NCBI RefSeq assembly: GCF_017313105.1 | Contig: NZ_JAFLND010000001.1 | Span: forward strand, 1,116,001-1,180,000 | Source: [Muricauda] lutisoli (nom. illeg.) | Lineage (GTDB): Bacteria; Bacteroidota; Bacteroidia; Flavobacteriales; Flavobacteriaceae | Length of the DNA: 64,000 nucleotides | Reading direction: 5' to 3' | Shown here: positions 53,192-62,884 of the stretch, one piece after another | Layout of the letters: each line of letters starts with the position of its first letter | How positions within the stretch are numbered: position 1 is the first letter of the stretch | Program-made: the position numbers and the translations under genes | Notes under the pieces: model-generated | Told to the model about the DNA's origin: nothing | Seen by the model: the letters and a program-made list of their open reading frames with translations, nothing else | Database searches by the model: none

Positions 53192-55453
53192 ATGAAACAA
53201 TTTTATATTTCAGTGCTTTTAGCATTGACATCGATTTATACATACTCACAGAATACACTTTCAGGAAACATTTCGGATGCTGAAACGGGAGAACCTTTGG
53301 AACAGGTTTCGGTATATATTCCACAATTGGAAAACGGTACCGTAACGGATGCAGACGGAAACTACACATTAAAAAATTTACCGGAAGGAAACTATAAACT
53401 GGTCATTTCCTATATAGGTTTTGAAACCTACTCCACTTCTTTTGAAATCAATGAAGGAAGCAACCAGTTCAATTATCAAATGTTTCCATCTGTCATAGAA
53501 ATGGACGAGGTAGTGCTTTCTACCCCATTCCATAAATTACAACGTGAAAACGTAATGAAAGTGGAACAAAAATCCATGGAGGAACTCAAACAACAAGGGG
53601 GCATTACACTATCCGAAGGGATTACGAACATTCCTGGTGTTTCCTCGGTTTCAACAGGTGTGGGGATTGGAAAACCAGTTATCCGTGGATTGAGTTTTAA
53701 CCGTGTTTTGGTTTACACACAAGGCGTACGACTCGAAAACCAACAATATGGAGGTGAACACGGTTTGGGCATTAACGATGCGGGAGTATCAAGTGTGGAG
53801 GTGATCAAAGGTCCTGCATCTTTGCTTTACGGTTCCGATGCCCTCGGTGGGGTACTCTATTTGAATCCGGAAAAGTTTGAAACTTCCGGAGAGACATCAG
53901 GTGATGTAAACATGAGGTATTTTACCAACACATTGGGCTACAATGCCAATGCAGGATTTAAGACATCGGGGGAAAAGCTGAAATTTTTGGTTCGTGGTGC
54001 CTATGCGTCAAATGCAGATTATGAAACCGGCGATGGAACCAGTGTCACAAATTCCAGGTTCAATGAAGCTGACTTAAAAACAGGATTGGCGTATCAAACG
54101 GCAAAGTTTAAAACAGAACTTAGATATAACTATAATACTGCTGACCTTGGTATTCCTGAGGAAATCGGCGTCCAAAACAACGATCGCGATCCACTGGAAC
54201 CTTACCAAGAACTCTCTACCCATATTTTAAGTGCTAAAAACAACTTCTTCTTCAGGAAATCGAGTTTGGAAGCCACTTTTGGGTACACGGTAAATAACAG
54301 AAAAGAGTTTGAGGAACATCACGAAGAACACGCTGGGGAAGAACCTGTTGAAGAACATGCAGAGGAAGAGGAAGAAGGGGCGGCTTTGGATATGAAGTTG
54401 AGCACCTTTAATTACAATATTCAATTTAATCCTCAATGGGGTAAAATGACCACCATTTTTGGTGTACAAGGTATGCATCAAACCAATGAAAATTTTGGAG
54501 AGGAAGTTTTGGTGCCCAATGCCATAACAAACGATTTTGGTGTGCTGGCCACATCCCATATCCATTTCACCAAGAGTGACCTTCAAATAGGTCTGCGTTA
54601 CGACCTTAGATCTATAAACGGTGAAGCTAGCGGTATAGAGGGAGATGAAGAGTACATCCCTGCTTTGGACAAGAATTTCAATAGCTTTAATGCAGCATTG
54701 GGATATCGTATTGATTTGACCAATAACATTATGGGGCGATTAAACTTGGCTACTGGATTCAGGGCTCCCAACCTATCGGAATTGTCGTCCAACGGATTGC
54801 ACAGCGGGGCAAACCGTGTGGAAATTGGCAATCCTGAATTGGATAGTGAACAAAATTTCCAAATAGATTTGGCATTGGAGTACGGAAATAGACATATTGA
54901 AGCTTATGTAAATACATTTTATAATATCGTAAACGATTATATCTATTTGGAGCCAACTGGTGAGTTCCGAGAATTGGACCCTGTTTATGATTTCCAACAA
55001 CAAAATGCCATTTTATACGGTGGTGAATTTGGGTTCCACCTACACCCCCACCCCATTGATTGGTTGCATTTGGAAAGTAGTTACGACATAGTATTTGGTG
55101 AATTGGAAGACAACTCAAATCTACCTTTGATTCCTGCCAATCGTTGGACAAATACTTTTCGTGTGGAATGGAAAAAAAGAAACCAAGATTATAAATGCTA
55201 TGCATTTGTAACGCTTCAAACTTTCTTTGATCAAAACAAAGTAGCTGATTTTGAAACAAAGACCCCGAGATACAATCTGTTTAATATAGGTTTTGGGGGC
55301 GATATGAAAATCTTCAATCAAAAAGTAGGGTACTCCATTACAGGTAACAATTTATTCGATAAGAACTACATCTCACACCTATCCAGGTTAAAGGCGGATG
55401 GCATAGCCAATATTGGTAGAAATATCTCTTTTAATTTGAATGTGCCGTTATAA
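53192..55453 (+). CDS. TonB-dependent receptor, probably for a transition metal
   Basis: 753 residues. The signal peptide is MKQFYISVLLALTSIYTYSQ, followed by a CarboxypepD_reg beta domain (about 20-105, with GNISDAETGEPLEQVSVYIP). The plug holds NIPGVSSVSTGVGIGKPVIR and VEVIKGPASLLYGSDALGGV. The C-terminal part is a beta-barrel. A Glu/His-rich loop at about 374-396 contains EEHHEEHAGEE and EEHAEEEEEG, as in zinc or copper receptors such as ZnuD-like proteins. The specific metal is an inference. It follows the His/Cys-rich gene and has its own terminator. Confidence 0.87.
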   Translation: MKQFYISVLLALTSIYTYSQNTLSGNISDAETGEPLEQVSVYIPQLENGTVTDADGNYTLKNLPEGNYKLVISYIGFETYSTSFEINEGSNQFNYQMFPSVIEMDEVVLSTPFHKLQRENVMKVEQKSMEELKQQGGITLSEGITNIPGVSSVSTGVGIGKPVIRGLSFNRVLVYTQGVRLENQQYGGEHGLGINDAGVSSVEVIKGPASLLYGSDALGGVLYLNPEKFETSGETSGDVNMRYFTNTLGYNANAGFKTSGEKLKFLVRGAYASNADYETGDGTSVTNSRFNEADLKTGLAYQTAKFKTELRYNYNTADLGIPEEIGVQNNDRDPLEPYQELSTHILSAKNNFFFRKSSLEATFGYTVNNRKEFEEHHEEHAGEEPVEEHAEEEEEGAALDMKLSTFNYNIQFNPQWGKMTTIFGVQGMHQTNENFGEEVLVPNAITNDFGVLATSHIHFTKSDLQIGLRYDLRSINGEASGIEGDEEYIPALDKNFNSFNAALGYRIDLTNNIMGRLNLATGFRAPNLSELSSNGLHSGANRVEIGNPELDSEQNFQIDLALEYGNRHIEAYVNTFYNIVNDYIYLEPTGEFRELDPVYDFQQQNAILYGGEFGFHLHPHPIDWLHLESSYDIVFGELEDNSNLPLIPANRWTNTFRVEWKKRNQDYKCYAFVTLQTFFDQNKVADFETKTPRYNLFNIGFGGDMKIFNQKVGYSITGNNLFDKNYISHLSRLKADGIANIGRNISFNLNVPL

Positions 55454-55477
55454 TGGCAAGAAAACCATAAGTTTAAC

Positions 55478-55508
55478 AAGGTCAATCTTTTTTAGGTTGA
55501 CCTTTTTT
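55478..55508 (+). terminator. Terminator after the TonB receptor
   Basis: AAGGTCAA and TTGACCTT pair across an 11 nt loop and are followed by TTTT. It overlaps the end of the convergent gene at 55482. Confidence 0.85.
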
Positions 55509-55778
55509 CTTGCTCAAAAGATACGTGTAAACCCAAGTTAGGGTAAAAGTGGGAATTACATCCGTACCGGGCACCAACTCTTCTGCAAAGGTGACCAAAC
55601 CTGCAGCTTGCCCTACCCTGCCCTTGTACATACGTGTCATGAGCCAGCCTGCAACAGGAGCCCAAATTACATCGGAAAACTCCCCGATACCCGGGATTAC
55701 AAAGGATAGCATACCGATACCATCGAACAGCAACCCTAAAAGGAGGTTTTGGTACTTCTTGTTTTTTTCTGCTGCCAT
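55482..55778 (-). CDS. Small membrane protein of unknown function
   Basis: 98 residues. Two hydrophobic stretches (about 10-30 and 34-48) plus a C-terminal one (about 72-88) suggest a membrane protein. Motifs such as LLFDGIGMLSFVIPGIGEFSD and VPGTDVIPTFTLTW do not match a family I can name with confidence. It lies downstream of folE on the same strand with a 40 bp gap. Confidence 0.65.
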   Translation of the reverse strand: MAAEKNKKYQNLLLGLLFDGIGMLSFVIPGIGEFSDVIWAPVAGWLMTRMYKGRVGQAAGLVTFAEELVPGTDVIPTFTLTWVYTYLLSKKKGQPKKD

Positions 55779-55818
55779 ATGGGAAAAATAGCAATTCCCG
55801 CTTAATTGGGAAAGAGCT

Positions 55819-56418
55819 TTAGGACAAATCGGCGCTCACGAGCTTTAGAAACTCGTTTCGTGTTTCAATTTTTTCGAATTGGCCCCTAAAGCCTGAGGTA
55901 GTGGTAACCGAATTTTGTTTTTGTACGCCTCGCATCATCATGCACATATGTGCCGCTTCAATTACGACAGCAACGCCTTTTGGTTTCAATGTTTTGTTGA
56001 TACATTCCAAGATGTCGTGCGTTAAACGTTCTTGCACCTGCAACCTACGGGCAAATATATCCACCACCCGAGGTATCTTGCTCAAACCAACAATATGCCC
56101 GTTTGGAATATAGGCTACGTGAGCTTTACCAAAAAATGGTAACATATGGTGCTCACAAAGGGAGTAGAGCTCAATGTCCTTTATAATCACCATGTCGTCG
56201 TAATCTTCGGCGAACATGGCGCCTATAAGAATTTCCTCGGCATCCTGTTTGTAGCCCTGGGTAAGGAAAAGCATAGCTTTGGCAGCTCGTTCAGGGGTTT
56301 TTACCAAGCCCTCTCGGGTAACATCCTCACCAATATCTCCAACAATTTTGGAGAAATGTTCTTTCACCTCATTGGTAATTTCAATATTGTACTCTTCGAG
56401 GTTTCTATACGGTGCCAT
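55819..56418 (-). CDS. folE: GTP cyclohydrolase I
   Basis: Converts GTP to dihydroneopterin triphosphate, the entry to folate and pterin synthesis. The 199-residue protein has zinc ligands in [20 protein letters not shown] and the later Cys in [34 protein letters not shown] is the family signature. Its ATG overlaps the msrA end by 14 bp, so the two are co-transcribed. Confidence 0.97.
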   Translation of the reverse strand: MAPYRNLEEYNIEITNEVKEHFSKIVGDIGEDVTREGLVKTPERAAKAMLFLTQGYKQDAEEILIGAMFAEDYDDMVIIKDIELYSLCEHHMLPFFGKAHVAYIPNGHIVGLSKIPRVVDIFARRLQVQERLTHDILECINKTLKPKGVAVVIEAAHMCMMMRGVQKQNSVTTTSGFRGQFEKIETRNEFLKLVSADLS

Positions 56419-56968
56419 GCTTTAGCTTTTTTGAAAAATAATTGTTCAATTTTTTGATCTTCGGATCTATAATGATTTGACAATATGGTTGTTGCCTATA
56501 GTTGTTGTAATAATTATGGTGCTCTTCCTCCGCCACATAAAATGGTTTGGCTTCAGAGATAGCGGTCACGATCGGAGCATCAAAAATATTTTCTTTTTCC
56601 AATAATGTAATGAAATCTTCAGCCAATTGTTTTTGTTCAGGGTTGGTATAGAAGATCTCACTCCTGTATTGAGTGCCCACATCATTGCCCTGTCTGTTCA
56701 GGGTTGTGGGGTCGTGAGTCGCAAAAAATACCTCTAACAACTCGGCGAAGGATATTTTTTTTGGGTCAAAAGTGATTTTGACACCTTCCGCATGTCCTGT
56801 TCGACCAGTGGTTATCTCCCGATAGGCCGGATTTTTAATAGTTCCGCCGGTGTAACCAGAAACTACTTCCTCCACACCTTCCAATCGTTGGAAAACAGCT
56901 TCTGTGCACCAAAAACAACCTCCTGCAAAAATAGCGATTTCCAATCCCAACTTATTTTGTTTATTCAT
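56405..56968 (-). CDS. msrA: Peptide methionine sulfoxide reductase A
   Basis: Reduces methionine-S-sulfoxide in proteins. The 187-residue protein has the catalytic Cys in [19 protein letters not shown] (GCFWC near 17-21). The signature VVSGYTGG follows, then [19 protein letters not shown]. There is no signal peptide, so it is cytoplasmic. It is the first gene of an msrA-folE pair with a TAACTTTG element just upstream. Confidence 0.95.
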   Translation of the reverse strand: MNKQNKLGLEIAIFAGGCFWCTEAVFQRLEGVEEVVSGYTGGTIKNPAYREITTGRTGHAEGVKITFDPKKISFAELLEVFFATHDPTTLNRQGNDVGTQYRSEIFYTNPEQKQLAEDFITLLEKENIFDAPIVTAISEAKPFYVAEEEHHNYYNNYRQQPYCQIIIDPKIKKLNNYFSKKLKHGTV

Positions 56969-56975
56969 TTTGATT

Positions 56976-56983
56976 CAAAGTTA
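56976..56983 (-). promoter_or_regulatory. -7 element of msrA-folE
   Basis: TAACTTTG on the minus strand matches TAnnTTTG and ends 7 nt before the msrA ATG, again implying a very short leader. Confidence 0.45.
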
Positions 56984-57200
56984 AACAATATTTGATAGGG
57001 AAAATTAATTCTAACAAATATTTATAGGTTCCTTGGTCGAAATTACATGCATAATCTTATTTATATAAATTACTAGAGAATTTTTTGTCGTTCCTTAATC
57101 GATGCAAGGATACTTGTTGAAAATTTGTAGAATTTGTATCAAAACCATCATCTTTGCGATACAACAGTAATGATTATCTTCGACCAGCGAAGTTGTACTT

Positions 57201-57869
57201 ATGATAAAGGCCACAAATATTCAAAAAAGTTACGGAGACCTTAAGGTTTTACAAGGGGTTGATCTAGAAATAAAAAAAGGGGAAGTAGTTTCCATAGTTG
57301 GGGCCTCTGGCGCTGGAAAAACCACCCTGTTACAAATTTTAGGAACATTGGACACCCCTACCAACAAGGGCGAAAGCACCTTATTGATCAACGATACCGA
57401 TGTGAATCAACTCAATGATAAAAGTTTGGCCCAGTTCAGAAACGAGCATATTGGGTTTATTTTTCAGTTTCATCAATTGTTGCCAGAATTTACGGCTTTG
57501 GAAAATGTTTGTATTCCCGCCTTCATCAAAAAAACCCCAATAGCAGAGGCTGAAAAACGCGCCAAAGAATTATTGGACTTTTTAGGCTTAAAGGACCGTT
57601 ACGACCACAAGCCCAATGCATTATCGGGTGGAGAACAACAACGTGTGGCCGTAGCCCGCTCCTTAATGAACAATCCTTCGGTGGTTTTGGCAGATGAGCC
57701 CAGTGGAAATTTGGATTCCGAAAGTGCGGACAATCTGCACAAACTGTTTTTTCGGTTACGGGATGAATTTGGGCAGACCTTTGTTTTGGTGACCCATAAC
57801 CGAGAATTGGCCGATATGGCAGATAGAAAGCTTACCATGGTGGATGGATTGATCGTTTCCAAGGATTGA
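57201..57869 (+). CDS. LolD-like ABC transporter ATPase
   Basis: 222 residues. Walker A is GASGAGKTT (about 34-42), the signature is [12 protein letters not shown] and Walker B is [12 protein letters not shown]. The [13 protein letters not shown] and [16 protein letters not shown] parts fit the LolD/MacB class, which drives lipoprotein release or export. No permease gene is adjacent, so the assignment to LolD is by similarity only. A TIGR02757 gene follows after one base. Confidence 0.9.
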   Translation: MIKATNIQKSYGDLKVLQGVDLEIKKGEVVSIVGASGAGKTTLLQILGTLDTPTNKGESTLLINDTDVNQLNDKSLAQFRNEHIGFIFQFHQLLPEFTALENVCIPAFIKKTPIAEAEKRAKELLDFLGLKDRYDHKPNALSGGEQQRVAVARSLMNNPSVVLADEPSGNLDSESADNLHKLFFRLRDEFGQTFVLVTHNRELADMADRKLTMVDGLIVSKD

Positions 57870-57870
57870 T

Positions 57871-58635
57871 ATGACCAAAGCGGAACTCAAGGAATTTTTG
57901 GATGCCAAAGTGTTGGAATACAACCATCCCAGGTTTTTGGAGGATGACCCTTTGCAAATCCCGCATATATTCACACGAAAAGAGGATATTGAAATCAGTG
58001 CCTTTTTAACGGCCACCATTGCTTGGGGCAACCGAAAGAGCATCATCAACAATGCGAATAGGCTTATGGGATTAATGGGCAACGTACCCTACGACTTTGT
58101 AATGAATTATTCTGAGGATGATTTAGAACACCTCTCCAATTTTGTACACCGCACCTTCAACGGCATCGACCTCGGTTACTTTGTGACCAGCCTACAAAAC
58201 ATCTATAAGAATCATGGTGGCTTGGAGACTGTTTTTACCGATCACCAGACCAAGGATTCCATGCAGCCAGCCATTTCCAAGTTCAAAGAGCTGTTCTTTG
58301 AATTGCCGCACCAAAACAGAACGCAAAAACACGTTTCTGACCCCAATAAAGGTTCCGCCGCCAAACGTATTAATATGTTTTTACGTTGGATGGTTCGTGA
58401 TAATGGCACGGGCGTGGATTTTGGATTATGGAAAGACATCGATCCCGCTAAACTCTCCTGCCCCTTGGATGTGCATTCGGGAAATGTGGCCAGAAAATTA
58501 AAGCTGCTCAAACGTAAACAAAACGATGCCAAGGCATTGCAGGAACTGGACAAAAACCTACGAAAACTGGACTCTACCGACCCAGTAAAATATGATTTTG
58601 CATTATTTGGTTTGGGAGTATTTGAAAAGTTTTAG
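57871..58635 (+). CDS. TIGR02757 (DUF2400) family protein
   Basis: 254 residues, helical and basic. Family blocks are YNHPRFLEDDPLQIPHIFT, ISAFLTATIAWGNRKSIINN and RINMFLRWMVRDNGTGVDFG, with CPLDVHSGNVARKL. Its role is unknown; the fold recalls the HhH-GPD superfamily in parts. It lies one base after the LolD-like gene, so they are co-transcribed. Confidence 0.9.
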   Translation: MTKAELKEFLDAKVLEYNHPRFLEDDPLQIPHIFTRKEDIEISAFLTATIAWGNRKSIINNANRLMGLMGNVPYDFVMNYSEDDLEHLSNFVHRTFNGIDLGYFVTSLQNIYKNHGGLETVFTDHQTKDSMQPAISKFKELFFELPHQNRTQKHVSDPNKGSAAKRINMFLRWMVRDNGTGVDFGLWKDIDPAKLSCPLDVHSGNVARKLKLLKRKQNDAKALQELDKNLRKLDSTDPVKYDFALFGLGVFEKF

Positions 58636-58665
58636 GTATTTTGAATATTCTAGTTGATTGATGTC

Positions 58666-59301
58666 ATGAAATACTTGGAACCTTCCTATTTTTTTGATTT
58701 TGAAAACAATTTCATTCAAGAACTAATATCCGAATTCACGGAACAATCTTTAACGGATAAGGAAAAAACGATAGGATTGTATACAAAAGTTCGGGATGAT
58801 TGGAAGTACGACCCCTATAGCATCAGTCTTGCCAAAGAAAATTATCGGGCCAGTAGTATTGCACAAAAAGCAACAGGCAATTGCGTGGAAAAATCCATTT
58901 TATTGATAGCTGGGCTTAGAGCATTGGGGATACCTGCCAGACTCCATTTAGGAAAGGTGAAAAACCATATTGCCGTGGATAGGTTAACGGAAAAGTTCGG
59001 TTCCAACGAACTTACACCTCATGGTATGGTAAATGTTTTGCTTAATGATAAATGGTTGAAAATGTCACCTGCTTTCAATAAAAGCCTATGTGGTAAATTA
59101 GACGTGGAACCCTTGGAATTTGACGGTGAAAACAACTCATTCCTACAAGCGTATAACAGCGCAGGCACTAGATTTATGGAATACACTGATGACTACGGAC
59201 ATTTTGAGGACGTTCCGCTAGAATTCATGATAAAAAATATCAAGGAACATTATCCGCATATTTTTGACACAACGGAAAATATAACCGAATTTAAACTCTA
59301 G
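58666..59301 (+). CDS. Transglutaminase-like domain protein
   Basis: 211 residues from ATG at 58666; a TTG four codons earlier is unlikely. The transglutaminase-like core has Cys in ATGNCVEKSILLIAGLRALGIPARL (about 71-95) and His in TPHGMVNVLLNDKWLKMSP (about 120-138). The third catalytic residue, normally Asp in a DP motif after the Trp, is Ser here. Thus it may be an inactive or altered member. No signal peptide is seen. Confidence 0.82.
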   Translation: MKYLEPSYFFDFENNFIQELISEFTEQSLTDKEKTIGLYTKVRDDWKYDPYSISLAKENYRASSIAQKATGNCVEKSILLIAGLRALGIPARLHLGKVKNHIAVDRLTEKFGSNELTPHGMVNVLLNDKWLKMSPAFNKSLCGKLDVEPLEFDGENNSFLQAYNSAGTRFMEYTDDYGHFEDVPLEFMIKNIKEHYPHIFDTTENITEFKL

Positions 59302-59320
59302 GCGGATATACTTCAAGAAA

Positions 59321-60460
59321 TTACCCCCCGAACCCAAAACCAGGTTCGAAATCCAAAGCAATGGTCTCTCCCCCATTGGAAATGGATTTGTAAATGGCCT
59401 CAACGATCATCATATCACGTTTGCCCATCTCACCGGGCGCTTTGTTGGGCTCGTTGAACAATACGTGTCGCGCGAAATCGTCCATTTGCAGTTTCTGTTG
59501 GCTTTCGTGTGGAAATTTGATTTCATCCCCATTGGAGGTCACACCGCTCAATGGACCATAGTTATTGGCTGGTTGCAATCTGAACCATCCGGATGTTCCG
59601 GAAGCGTACATCGCATTGGCATTAAAATTATGTGAGGAGGTTATATTCCCCACTGCACCGCTCGGAAACTCAAATTGGGCTGTAATGGTTTCGTCGGTTT
59701 CCTTAAAATACTCAGGTCGCGTGCTAAACTCTTGAGCTGCCACCGAAATAGGATTTTCACCCGTACCATAAATCGTACTTTGTACGGCGTACACTCCCAT
59801 GTTCATTAAAGCACCACCACCGGATAGTTCCTTGTTCAATCTCCATTGGTTGGGATTGCCCGTGGAACGGTATGCAGCATCCGCAGAAACAAATAAAATG
59901 TCCCCAAAGGTCTTTTCCCGTACAAATTCCTTGACCTGTTGTGTGTAAGGTTCTGAATGCAAGCGATAGCCCATTCCCAATTTTACCCCGGCTTCCTCAC
60001 AGGCGTTTATAATGGCATCACATTCAGCAACGCTCATTCCCATCGGTTTTTCACAGATAACGTGTTTTCCCGCTTTTGCAGCGCGAATACTGAATTCTGC
60101 ATGCAAACTATTGGGAAGCACTACATACACCACATCAATATCCTCGTTGTTGGCGATATCATCAAAATTTTGATAGTTGTAAATGTTCTTTTCTGGAATT
60201 CCGTACTTATCAGCCCATATTTTCTCTTTCTCAGGAGTTCCCGTCACAATTCCTGCCAGATAGCAATATTGGGTATCCTGCAAAGCAGGAGCCAACTGAT
60301 AGGTACTGTAACTCCCAAGTCCTACCAAGGCAATGCCCAGTTTTTTCTTGTCTTGATGGGCGCCCATAGCACAGGCAAACGGTGCCGATGATAGGAAAGC
60401 AGCTCCTCCAATACCTTTTACAGTGAGGCTATTAAAATTTCTTCGGGTGATGGTTTTCAT
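59321..60460 (-). CDS. Tat-exported Gfo/Idh/MocA family oxidoreductase
   Basis: 379 residues. The N-terminus MKTITRRNFNSLTVKGIGGA has a twin-arginine motif, so it is exported folded, probably with its NAD(P) cofactor. The Rossmann loop is IALVGLGSYSTYQLAPAL (about 43-60). EKPMGMSVAECD is the family EKP motif, and GGALMNMGVYAVQ with a conserved Asn/Gly region follows. The substrate is unknown, but exported members act on sugars or glycans. It is divergent from the S10 peptidase gene. Confidence 0.9.
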   Translation of the reverse strand: MKTITRRNFNSLTVKGIGGAAFLSSAPFACAMGAHQDKKKLGIALVGLGSYSTYQLAPALQDTQYCYLAGIVTGTPEKEKIWADKYGIPEKNIYNYQNFDDIANNEDIDVVYVVLPNSLHAEFSIRAAKAGKHVICEKPMGMSVAECDAIINACEEAGVKLGMGYRLHSEPYTQQVKEFVREKTFGDILFVSADAAYRSTGNPNQWRLNKELSGGGALMNMGVYAVQSTIYGTGENPISVAAQEFSTRPEYFKETDETITAQFEFPSGAVGNITSSHNFNANAMYASGTSGWFRLQPANNYGPLSGVTSNGDEIKFPHESQQKLQMDDFARHVLFNEPNKAPGEMGKRDMMIVEAIYKSISNGGETIALDFEPGFGFGG

Positions 60461-60590
60461 GAATATTGATTTAGTGAGTGTCTTTTAAAATTAAGAATAA
60501 TAGCTTAATTCGGGTATTTAGAATTCTTTTAACAAGGTAAGAACTTTCAAATTCCCTATTTTTATGGCTAGACTAATTCAACCATATAAA

Positions 60591-62075
60591 ATGAAAAAAC
60601 TCTTACTATTAGGTATGGCGTTTTGTGCGTCGTTCACCTTTGCTCAAGAACGAAAAATTCCTGTTGACACTACGGTAACCACACAACATTCGGTGACCAT
60701 TAATGGCGCTCGTATTAATTACACGGCCACCACTGGTACGCAGCCTGTTTGGGACGAAATGGGAAAGCCCATTGCAGCCCTTCACTACACCTACTACACC
60801 AAAAACGATGTAAAGGACAGGGCATCGAGACCTTTATTGATTTCCTTTAACGGTGGACCGGGTTCTGGTTCTGTGTGGATGCACCTGGCTTACACAGGCC
60901 CCCGCATCCTTAAAATCGACGATGAGGGGTACCCCGTTCAGCCTTATGGAGTTAAGGAAAATCCGTACTCTGTATTGGACGTAACCGACATTGTTTACGT
61001 AAATCCAGTAAACACAGGTTATTCACGTACCATTCCTGAGACAGGAAAAGAAGTAGATCGTAAAAAATTCTTCGGGATCAATGCCGATACCAAATATTTG
61101 GCCGAATGGCTGAATACCTTTGTTTCTAGAAACAACCGTTGGAGGTCTCCTAAATACATAGTTGGCGAAAGCTACGGCGGTACACGTGTTATGGGACTTT
61201 CGTTGGCACTGCAAAACCAACAGTGGATGTATTTGAACGGTGTGATCATGGTTTCTCCTGCCGATTATAAAGTGTTCCGTGACAACGACCCTGTTTCCAG
61301 CGCATTGAACATGCCCTATTTTGCAGCAACTGCATGGCACCATAAAGCATTGCCTGCCGATTTGCAAAGCAAAGATCTATTGGAAGTGTTGCCGGAAGTT
61401 GAAGAATTTACCATCAACGAATTATTACCGGCCATTGCCAAGGGTGGTTTTATAGCAGATTCCGAGCGTAAGGCCATTGCCGATAAAATGGCACGTTATT
61501 CAGGATTGGACGTACAGGACATACTAGATCACAACTTGGATGTACCTACTCAATTTTTCTGGAAAGCTTTGATGAGAAGAAACGGGGGATACACCATTGG
61601 CCGTTTGGATAGCCGCTATTTGGGAATCGATAAAACATTGGCAGGTACGCGACCTGATTACTCACCTGAATTGACTTCTTGGTTGCACAGCTTCACTCCT
61701 GCCATCAACTATTATTTACAGGAGGAATTGAATTTTAAAACAGATATTAAGTACAACATGTTTGGACCAGTTCGCCCTTGGGATGATAGCAATGATAGTG
61801 TTCGTGACGATTTGCGTCAGGCCATGGCACAGAATCCATACTTGAACGTTTTGATACAATCAGGTTATTATGATGGAGCCTGCACCTATTTTGCGGCCAA
61901 GTATACGATGTCTCAAGTAGACCCAAGCGGTAAAATGAAAGACAGGTTCGATTGGAAGGGCTATCGTTCCGGGCACATGATGTACCTGAGAAAAGAAGAC
62001 TTAAAAACAGCCAACGAAGATATTAGAGCGTTTATTTTAAGAACCCAAGCCAACGGAAAGAGCGCGAAATATTAA
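60591..62075 (+). CDS. Exported S10 serine carboxypeptidase-like protein
   Basis: 494 residues from the ATG at 60591, which begins the signal peptide MKKLLLLGMAFCASFTFAQ. An ATG at 60564 gives an odd extension and overlaps a TATTTTTA promoter-like word. S10 motifs are NGGPGSGS for the oxyanion hole, Ser194 in VGESYGGTR, an Asp in QSGYYDGACTY and His in SGHMMYL. It would act in the periplasm or outside the cell as an exopeptidase or esterase. Confidence 0.9.
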   Translation: MKKLLLLGMAFCASFTFAQERKIPVDTTVTTQHSVTINGARINYTATTGTQPVWDEMGKPIAALHYTYYTKNDVKDRASRPLLISFNGGPGSGSVWMHLAYTGPRILKIDDEGYPVQPYGVKENPYSVLDVTDIVYVNPVNTGYSRTIPETGKEVDRKKFFGINADTKYLAEWLNTFVSRNNRWRSPKYIVGESYGGTRVMGLSLALQNQQWMYLNGVIMVSPADYKVFRDNDPVSSALNMPYFAATAWHHKALPADLQSKDLLEVLPEVEEFTINELLPAIAKGGFIADSERKAIADKMARYSGLDVQDILDHNLDVPTQFFWKALMRRNGGYTIGRLDSRYLGIDKTLAGTRPDYSPELTSWLHSFTPAINYYLQEELNFKTDIKYNMFGPVRPWDDSNDSVRDDLRQAMAQNPYLNVLIQSGYYDGACTYFAAKYTMSQVDPSGKMKDRFDWKGYRSGHMMYLRKEDLKTANEDIRAFILRTQANGKSAKY

Positions 62076-62101
62076 ATTCAAACAACATTCAAGTTAATAT
62101 A

Positions 62102-62136
62102 AGCGGTATGACATTTTAAGTCGTACCGCTTTTTTT
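62102..62136 (+). terminator. Intrinsic terminator after the S10 peptidase
   Basis: AGCGGTATGAC and GTCGTACCGCT form an 11 bp stem with one G-U pair and a 7 nt loop, followed by a T run. Confidence 0.92.
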
Positions 62137-62187
62137 ATGGGTTTGGTTTTACCTTAAATTTCATACTTTTAGCAAAAACTACCAATA

Positions 62188-62883
62188 GTGAAAAAACAAA
62201 CCATACTCTGGATCATGATCTCTTTTTTAGGATTGTCGAGTTCCTCAAAAATCAATGCCCAAGATTGGCCCAATTTGGAAAAGTACAACAATGCGAATGC
62301 AGAACTTCCCGCTCCAGCAGATGGTGAAAACCGGGTGGTATTCATGGGCAATTCCATCACCGAAATGTGGATAGGTACCCATCCAGAATTTTTTGCCGAA
62401 AACCCTTATGTAAACAGGGGCATTGGTGGGCAGACCACCCCACAGATGTTGCTTCGTTTTCGCCAAGATGTGATAGACCTAAACCCCAAAGTAGTCGTCA
62501 TCTTGGCAGGAACCAACGATATTGCAGGCAATACGGGCCCCATGACGTTGGAACAAATCCATGATAATATTTTATCCATGGTCGAATTGGCAAAAGCAAA
62601 TAACATAAAGCCGATTGTATGTTCAGTGCTACCTGCCTACGATTACCCGTGGAGGCCAGGTTTGGAACCCAACATCAAGATTCCGAAGCTGAACAAAATG
62701 CTCAAGGATATGACCGAAGCGCAAGGTGTGATGTACTTGGACTATTTCTCGGAAATGACCGACGATAGAAATGGTCTGCCATCCGAACTTACGACGGACG
62801 AGGTGCATGTAACCAAAGCTGGATATGAAATTATGGAGCGTATGGTAAAAGCATCTATTGATAAGGCACTCAAGACCGAGTAA
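62188..62883 (+). CDS. Exported SGNH/GDSL hydrolase
   Basis: 231 residues with GTG start at 62188. The signal peptide is MKKQTILWIMISFLGLSSSS, followed by KINA and likely cleavage before QDWP. SGNH blocks are FMGNSITEMW (Ser nucleophile), GGQTTPQML, AGTNDIAGN (Asn) and TDEVHVTKAGY (Asp and His). It is probably an acetylesterase or lipase acting on glycans in the periplasm. It follows the S10 terminator and is 1 bp before the next gene. Confidence 0.9.
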   Translation: MKKQTILWIMISFLGLSSSSKINAQDWPNLEKYNNANAELPAPADGENRVVFMGNSITEMWIGTHPEFFAENPYVNRGIGGQTTPQMLLRFRQDVIDLNPKVVVILAGTNDIAGNTGPMTLEQIHDNILSMVELAKANNIKPIVCSVLPAYDYPWRPGLEPNIKIPKLNKMLKDMTEAQGVMYLDYFSEMTDDRNGLPSELTTDEVHVTKAGYEIMERMVKASIDKALKTE

Positions 62884-62884
62884 A

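Noticed and set aside
54759..55259. 166-codon minus-strand frame opposite the TonB receptor
   Set aside because: Antisense to a well supported beta-barrel coding region; composition atypical.
57102..57170. 22-residue frame MQGYLLKICRICIKTIIFAI... before the LolD-like gene
   Set aside because: No terminator or clear promoter context and it overlaps the likely promoter region of the LolD-like gene; probably chance.
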